This document shows positions 58,796 to 64,000 of a stretch of 64,000 nt of DNA, one piece after another. Source of the stretch: Oxytricha trifallax. Its lineage: Eukaryota; Ciliophora; Spirotrichea; Sporadotrichida; Oxytrichidae. The notes under the pieces are model-generated. The model did not search any database, was not told the origin of the DNA, and saw nothing but the letters and a program-made list of their open reading frames with translations. Position numbers and translations under genes: made by a program. Each line of letters opens with the position of its first letter. Position 1 is the first letter of the stretch. The stretch is from the NCBI GenBank assembly GCA_000711775.1, contig ARYC01017749.1, positions 1 to 64,000 of the forward strand. Reading direction: 5' to 3'.

Positions 58796-59179
58796 GACGC
58801 ATGAAGGTTCTTCAACAACATGTTGGTTTCACAGCAAGGTTGTGCGTAGTCTTAGCCATTCATCTAAAGAATGCTTTGATATAGTTGCATGATGGTGTTT
58901 GATGATTAATGAAAACAATCGAAAAAGTGAGCGCAGGTGGTTTCTTTATTCATTTGCAGTGATTGAGATATCTCAACAAACCTATCATTTATAATGTACA
59001 ATAACTGGTTTAATTTGATTAATTATTCATATTAAAATATATTATCATATTTATATTATTATTTTTATATTTATATATTATATAATATTAATAATTAACA
59101 TTTAGCTAATCTGTTTGTTCACTTTATCTGCATTAACTAAAGCCAGCTTGTTTTCAGATCCTCCAAAATCAAACATAAG

Positions 59180-59375
59180 TCATGTTAGTTGCTGATTGAT
59201 TGTCCAAATCCACTGATCTTCTGCCAAGAGGTCTAAAGCAGCAACTTCATCGCAATAAAGACTAGCAGCAATAAAGATCTTTCTAATATAAGCTAAAGGA
59301 TAGAATGAATCTAAACTATAGTTGCTGATAAATGTCACAGAAGTACTTCTCAATCAATAGTGTTTTCAATCACAC
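59180..59375 (-). other. Coding island (MDS-like)
   Basis: Minus strand, open to TGA 59182-59180: VTFISNYSLDSFYPLAY, IFIAASLYCDEVAALD, LLAEDQWIWTINQQ. No initiator codon at the left. It lies on the opposite strand from the island at 58636, which would fit a scrambled gene, or two genes. The plus strand is also open here, less convincingly. Confidence 0.4.
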
Positions 59376-59399
59376 TAACAACGTAAGGTTGAGTGTAGT

Positions 59400-60547
59400 A
59401 TGTAACATTTTTATTATTAAAAGAGCAGAATCATTTGCATAGGGTAAATTGTTTTATTTTAATATACTTAAGCTTAAAACATAAATCATTTCTAATTTAA
59501 AAAATTCATAAAGAGATGATTGTTAAAAGGAATCGAACACTGTATCATTAAATGATAATCCCAATATTCTATTATCAGGACTATTACTTGATATTACAGT
59601 GCTTAAGTCTTAAATTTCTTTTATATATGCAATCCTATATTTCCTGATATATTTAATTTACTTACTATTTTTGATGAATTTATCATAACTATAGAAGAAA
59701 AACAATTCACTTATATGTGTAAATACAATGAAGAATACAAAAAATATTCAGATAAAAGGCTTTGGTTAAAAGTTGTGATTAAATTACTAAGAATATATTA
59801 TTTCAACTTATTCATAATAAAATAAGGATGTTCAATATTATTGATCAAAATACGATTGAACAAGCAAGTAGGTGAAAAATTGAAAAGTTCAGAATGTTTT
59901 AGATATATTTAGAAATAAATTTTCCTATAACTTATTTCTTTAAATAATCAGCAAATATTTAACTATTTATAATTTATATCTTTATTATAATTTATAACCA
60001 CGATTTATTACATAATTAATCAACGGGTTTTATATTAATTTGAAAGAAGTCACTTATGGTTAGGTGAACAAAATATATAGGTTAAAGTGAAAATGAGCAA
60101 ACCGCTTTCTGCACTAAATCCACCAATTATAAATCTTAAATTCGTGTTATTAGTATAATCTGATTATACTAAATTAATTAATATATCAGATTATAATAAA
60201 TTAATAATAAATCAGTTATATTTTATTGATTTCTATTACAGATCAACAAGAAATTAGAAATATAACCACTTTAGTTTGCCATTATAAGTATTTACCCAAC
60301 CATAAATAAATTAAAATTATAAATTAATCGAAAGAAGGTAATTGTAGATTAATAAGTGCATTTTAAGATTTGATTATATCTAACTATCTTACGCTTTTAT
60401 TTTGGTTTTATTATCAAATTATTTTTATTTTATTAAATAACATAAGTATTTTCATCACTGTTATAGTTTTTAAATTTAACTAATAAGTTACCTCTAAACT
60501 TACCATTTATTCAGTAGTTAATAACCGACTGTAAAACTTTATTAAAT
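59400..60547. other. AT-rich spacer
   Basis: No supported feature. A TTCGATTC-like string near 59535 (minus strand) was checked as a tRNA arm and rejected. Confidence 0.4.
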
Positions 60548-61148
60548 AAATCGGGTGTTGTTAACCATTGTTCACACATGTCCCAATGGTCACACATGTC
60601 GTAATTGGTCACGCATTGCTAATATAATAATAAATATGCGAGAGCGGGAACATAAAAATATAAAAAAGCAGGGTCTTAGGGGTGCAGCCCGTAACGGGGT
60701 CTCAAGGTGCAGAGCCCCTTGATTCGCAAAAGCGAAATAAGTAATTGCAGGGGTCAAGGGGGTTCAGGGGAGGGCATAGCCCTCCCCTGAAAACCCATTA
60801 GACCTCTTGAGTAAGTTTATGAGTATTAAGTTAAAAATTTAATCGTTATATTATAATAATTTAATATGGAATAACTTTATTCTTAAATATAACAAGACGA
60901 ATTTGATTAAGCACTGTCAAATACTATAAAGCATTTAATACTTTGTCACCTATTATAGCAAAAAATATAATGCTAATGTTGTTAAATTACTATGTCTATT
61001 AGAAACTATTAGTTTACTAATGGAATTGACAATTTATTATAGGCATGACGATTAAATTATTTTATTTATATAATATATTAATACGTTAAAGCTGTTAATT
61101 TAAATATAGTTTCCTTAAGTTCATTTACCATTATTATTTATATTTCAA

Positions 61149-61182
61149 CCGTCCCCACTTTTTACAAAAGTGGAGACGCTTG
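61149..61182 (+). repeat. Hairpin repeat CCGTCCCCACTTTT...GTGGAGACGCTTG, copy 1
   Basis: An imperfect inverted repeat of about 12 bp around a short loop, found again at 61645-61678 in the same orientation, 0.5 kb away inside the same transposon. Confidence 0.75.
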
Positions 61183-61644
61183 CAGGATTTTTATCAATTT
61201 TATTAAATTATACTATAACTTGACTAGTATGTTATTAATTTAATTACATATTTATCATCATTAATGATTAATTAATTATTAAACTTAATAAAATTGTATC
61301 AAAACTCAGGATTCAAATACTATAACATTTATTAGACATCCTTTTGTAATTAATTATTTCTAAATAGAATTATTAAAGTCATCATATGATTTTATTAAAT
61401 AGCAATTTTACGGAATAATATACTTAAAAATTTTCCCTTTTTAGTTTTTATAGTTCCTTTTGGAATTCTAAAGATCTAAAAGGATCTCTATTCTTTATAA
61501 GGATTATAGAATCCTGAACTTAGGAATAAGTCTAATATATTTTTAACTTTCATTAATATTTGACCATAAGCATTATTGATATAATGAGTTAAATTAATAG
61601 ATTTAATTATGCTTAAAATAATATATTTACATAAAATCCTGTGA

Positions 61645-61678
61645 CCGTCGCCACTTTTTTAAAAAGTGGGGACGCTTG
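61645..61678 (+). repeat. Hairpin repeat, copy 2
   Basis: CCGTCGCCACTTTTTT then AAAAGTGGGGACGCTTG. Same structure as the copy at 61149. The two bracket about 460 bp of AT-rich DNA. Confidence 0.75.
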
Positions 61679-61773
61679 GAAATTTAATAAAAAAGTTCTT
61701 TAATGTTAATATATAAGTATGCAATGCTCAAGCTGTTGAAGTTGAACTTAAAAATATTAAAATTTTTTTAATT

Positions 61774-62581
61774 GTCATGACTTTAATTGAATGCAATATA
61801 CTAATGTGATGACTATAAATGTAGAGCTAGAAAATCTTTAAGAGAAGGTCTTTAAGTTTACTGTCCAACTAATATGTCGCTATCTTTACTTGAAGAGATC
61901 ATATTAAATCTTTATCCTTAAGGCCTAAATATTTCAGAAAATGTAAAATATCTCTGAGACAACTTTAACATTAAGATATCAAGATAGACGATAAGCAAAC
62001 TATATTAAAGTTTAAGAGATATAGTTAAAGACAAGATGATACAAGAACAAAATAGTTTTACACTATAGGGTAATGTTTAGATGGATGAATCTTTATGGAC
62101 GCATCGTTCAGTATAATATTCTTTTCCGGAGGAGACAATATATGATCGTTAAATATGGATAGTAGGAATAATTGAAGAAGATTCTTAAAGATGCAAAATA
62201 TATAGTGTTCAAGATAGAACTACTTAAACATTAGAACAAATTCTTGAAACTAATGTATAGTAAAACAGTATTGTGCACACTGATGGTTGGGCTAGTTATT
62301 TAGGAATTAATTGGGAAGAATTGGAGTTAGAACATTAAAGACATGTCCATCATACTTAAAATGGAATCAGAAGAACAATGTAACATAGCAACCTAATAGA
62401 GGGTCTCTGGGCTGTATTGAAGTACCACATCAAACATGTTTATAATACTTTGCCAGGTGACCCTTAATAGGTAGAATCTTACTTATATGAAGCAGTATGG
62501 AGACGAAATTTAGCATAATATGCAACTTCATAAGACCGTTAGTAATATATATAATTGACTTTTACATTAAACAATATATGA
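61774..62581 (+). pseudogene. IS1595/ISXO2-type transposase with an early TGA
   Basis: An open frame runs from after a TGA near 61772 to TGA 62579-62581. ATG 61874 starts MSLSLLEEIILNLYP. Just upstream YKCRARKSLREG resembles the second half of the zinc ribbon of this family; the first half is not in frame. TGA interrupts at about 61953 (VKYL before, DNFNIK after). Then come VQMDESLWTHR (first Asp), WIVGIIEED, IVHTDGWASYLGI (second Asp), HVHHTQNGIRRTMQ, and SNLIEGLWAVLK (Glu region), the ISXO2/Merlin core. The frame after the TGA is complete. Confidence 0.85.
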
Positions 62582-63129
62582 ATATTTTAACGATTAAATT
62601 TTTAACTTAATACTCATAAACTTACTCAAGAGGTCTAATGGGTTTTCGGGGGAGGTCTTTGCCCTCCCCCGAACCCCCTCCCACAAGGGGCGGCTGCCCC
62701 CTTGGCCCCTGCAATTACTTATTTCGCTTTTGCGAATCAAGGGGCTCTGCCCCTTGAGACCCCGTTAGGAGCTGCACCCCTAAGACCCTGCTTTTTTATA
62801 TTTTTATGTTCCCGCTCTCGCATATTTATTATTATATTAGCAATGTGTGACCAATTACGACATGTGTGACCAATTACGACATGTGTGACCAATGGTTAAC
62901 AACACCCAATAAATCAATTTTTGATTCCTTGAAATAAAGTTATTGATTTAATAACTTCAATAATAGTCAAGCAGAGATTCACACATCTCAATAATATTTT
63001 ATTATTATTTATTATTTATACGAAAATTAATACTTGGTAGGATTATTTTATTCTATATTTAAAATAATATGCTTCAACTTTAGAATTATTGATATCTCGA
63101 TAAATTTTTTGCATGCATTTTCTACTATT

Positions 63130-63495
63130 GTAATATACATTTGAATTTTAAAAATAAATTTTAATTAAATTAATAAAATGTTAAATTCGTGGCAATTTAC
63201 TTTGTTATAATCTAAAAAATATGGTATTCTTTTATATAGATTTCAAAATAAGGTAAACTTTGCTATTGTTGATATCCCTCTATTTCTTCCTGGAGTGAGT
63301 TAATTAGAATTTAATTTATACATAAAAATTAACTGAACAAATCATCAAAAGGTAAACTTAAGTTATCATTCAAACTTTAAATTCTCTATCGAACAAGTAA
63401 CATAATTTCTAAATTTCAAGAAAGTTAACTTTCACGAATTTAATTTATTACTTATAAATTATTAATTTACTTTCCCAAATTTAATGTATTCCTTC
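63130..63495. mobile_element. Diverged second copy of the foldback MITE
   Basis: Shares with 49786-50197 the order of blocks: ATACATTTGAATTT, TTAAATTCGTGGCAATTTACTTTG, the middle CTCTAT...GGAGTGAGTTAA, then CAAGAAAGTTAACTTTCACGAATTTAA and TTTCCCAAATTTAATGTATTCCTTC. About 75-80 percent similar by eye, so clearly older. No coding capacity. Confidence 0.85.
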
Positions 63496-63558
63496 GATAT
63501 TACTTATTAATATTAACAAAATTGGAATTGAGTTATTAAATTAGAAGTGAACTTGTGA

Positions 63559-64000
63559 GATGTGCGAAAAACATCATAAGCACGACTAAATTTATCTAAA
63601 AAACCGGGTTATTTCCAGGACCCTGAAGGAAATTTTGAGATTATTACTTTTAATAAAAATCTATATGAAAAAAGAGAGATAATAACATTGACTGACAATG
63701 TTATTAGAGCAAATCTAACTAAAAAATAGGATGAGGTGGAATCATAAGATTCCTTATCCTAAATAGGAGATGATAAATTGAAAATCTCCTTCACTTATAA
63801 CAACATCGATGAAGATAGTGATACCTGATATTAACAACCAAAAATTAAAAGAAAGATTAAGACTTTTTCTACCCATACTAACAAATAACTTGAAAATTAA
63901 AGGTTGTTAGTGCTAATGAGACTGAGTCAGAGTGGCGTGATGATGACTGTCAGTCATTTAGGAGTGAGGATATAGAAGATGAATTGGAGTTTATTCTTCA
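63559..64000 (+). other. Coding island running off the right edge
   Basis: A frame from 63559 to TGA 63826-63828 (about 90 codons) reads DVRKTSQARLNLSKKPGYF, DPEGNFEIITFNK and LKISFTYNNIDEDSDT. After a frame change an acidic tail follows to the end of the window (SANETESEWRDDD, DIEDELEFIL). It may be one gene broken by a small indel, or two segments. Family unknown. Confidence 0.45.

Larger units (their letters stand above)
60548..62924. mobile_element. 2.4-kb IS1595/ISXO2 (Merlin-like) transposon with GC-rich TIRs
   Basis: Terminal inverted repeats 60548-60846 and 62589-62924. The right one has about 24 extra bases (near 62690) and is otherwise a close inverse. Near each tip a 19-bp unit around GGTCACACATGTCGTAAT is repeated three times. 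Further in, a GC-rich block contains the perfect hairpin CAGGGGAGGG...CCCTCCCCTG. The element carries one transposase. GC content of the repeats is far above the window background. Confidence 0.92.

Noticed and set aside
59525-59600. Minus-strand tRNA suggested by a TTCGATTC string
   Set aside because: T-stem and acceptor stem do not pair and no A-box lies at the right distance.

Overview
The window reads as germline (micronuclear) DNA of a spirotrich ciliate close to Oxytricha, Sterkiella or Stylonychia. Three things point there. Long open frames appear only when TAA and TAG are read as glutamine and TGA is the only stop. Telomere-like CAAAACCCCAAAACCCC tracts sit at element ends. At least four TBE (telomere-bearing element) transposons carry the classic trio of 42-kDa transposase, 22-kDa protein and zinc-finger kinase. 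The background is very AT-rich. Introns inferred in the intact genes are only about 27-37 nt long.

Region 1 (1-18.9 kb): two large related elements lie head to head. Element L (left end outside the window) has an IS630/Tc1-like transposase, an ORF with a VSEVSQ repeat and an MT-A70 adenine methyltransferase. Element R (about 8.46-18.87 kb) has an intact IS630-like transposase, a two-intron coiled-coil gene and a two-intron SecA-like ATPase of about 1,100 residues. Their abutting subterminal arms (about 3 kb each) form a palindrome centred at 8455/8456. The outermost 106 bp recur inverted at 18762-18867, which defines R as a unit of about 10.4 kb. This is the best candidate for an undescribed system.

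Region 2 (19.1-21.4 kb): a 2.2-kb element with inverted repeats of about 390 bp full of TTTGACA iterations, carrying a broken P-loop gene that may be Rep/superfamily-3-helicase-like.

Region 3 (22.2-32.7 kb): TBE copies A and B with ATT target duplications, separated by AT-rich DNA with a short coding island.

Region 4 (32.7-42.4 kb): short GC-richer coding islands in AT-rich DNA, as expected of macronuclear-destined segments between IESs, plus a truncated non-LTR retrotransposon on the minus strand.

Region 5 (42.4-52.6 kb): TBE D, an older copy with three later insertions: intact-looking TBE C, a 412-bp foldback MITE in its transposase, and about 1.5 kb containing a GACGTC minisatellite. D's right end abuts a truncated second SecA-like gene (52.6-54.55 kb).

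Region 6 (54.6-64 kb): a small inverted-repeat element, more coding islands, a 2.4-kb IS1595/ISXO2 (Merlin-like) transposon with unusually GC-rich inverted repeats, a second MITE copy, and a coding island running off the right edge.

All readings come from inspection and hand translation. Boundaries of short islands, and whether they really are MDSs, are inference because no macronuclear sequence was available.
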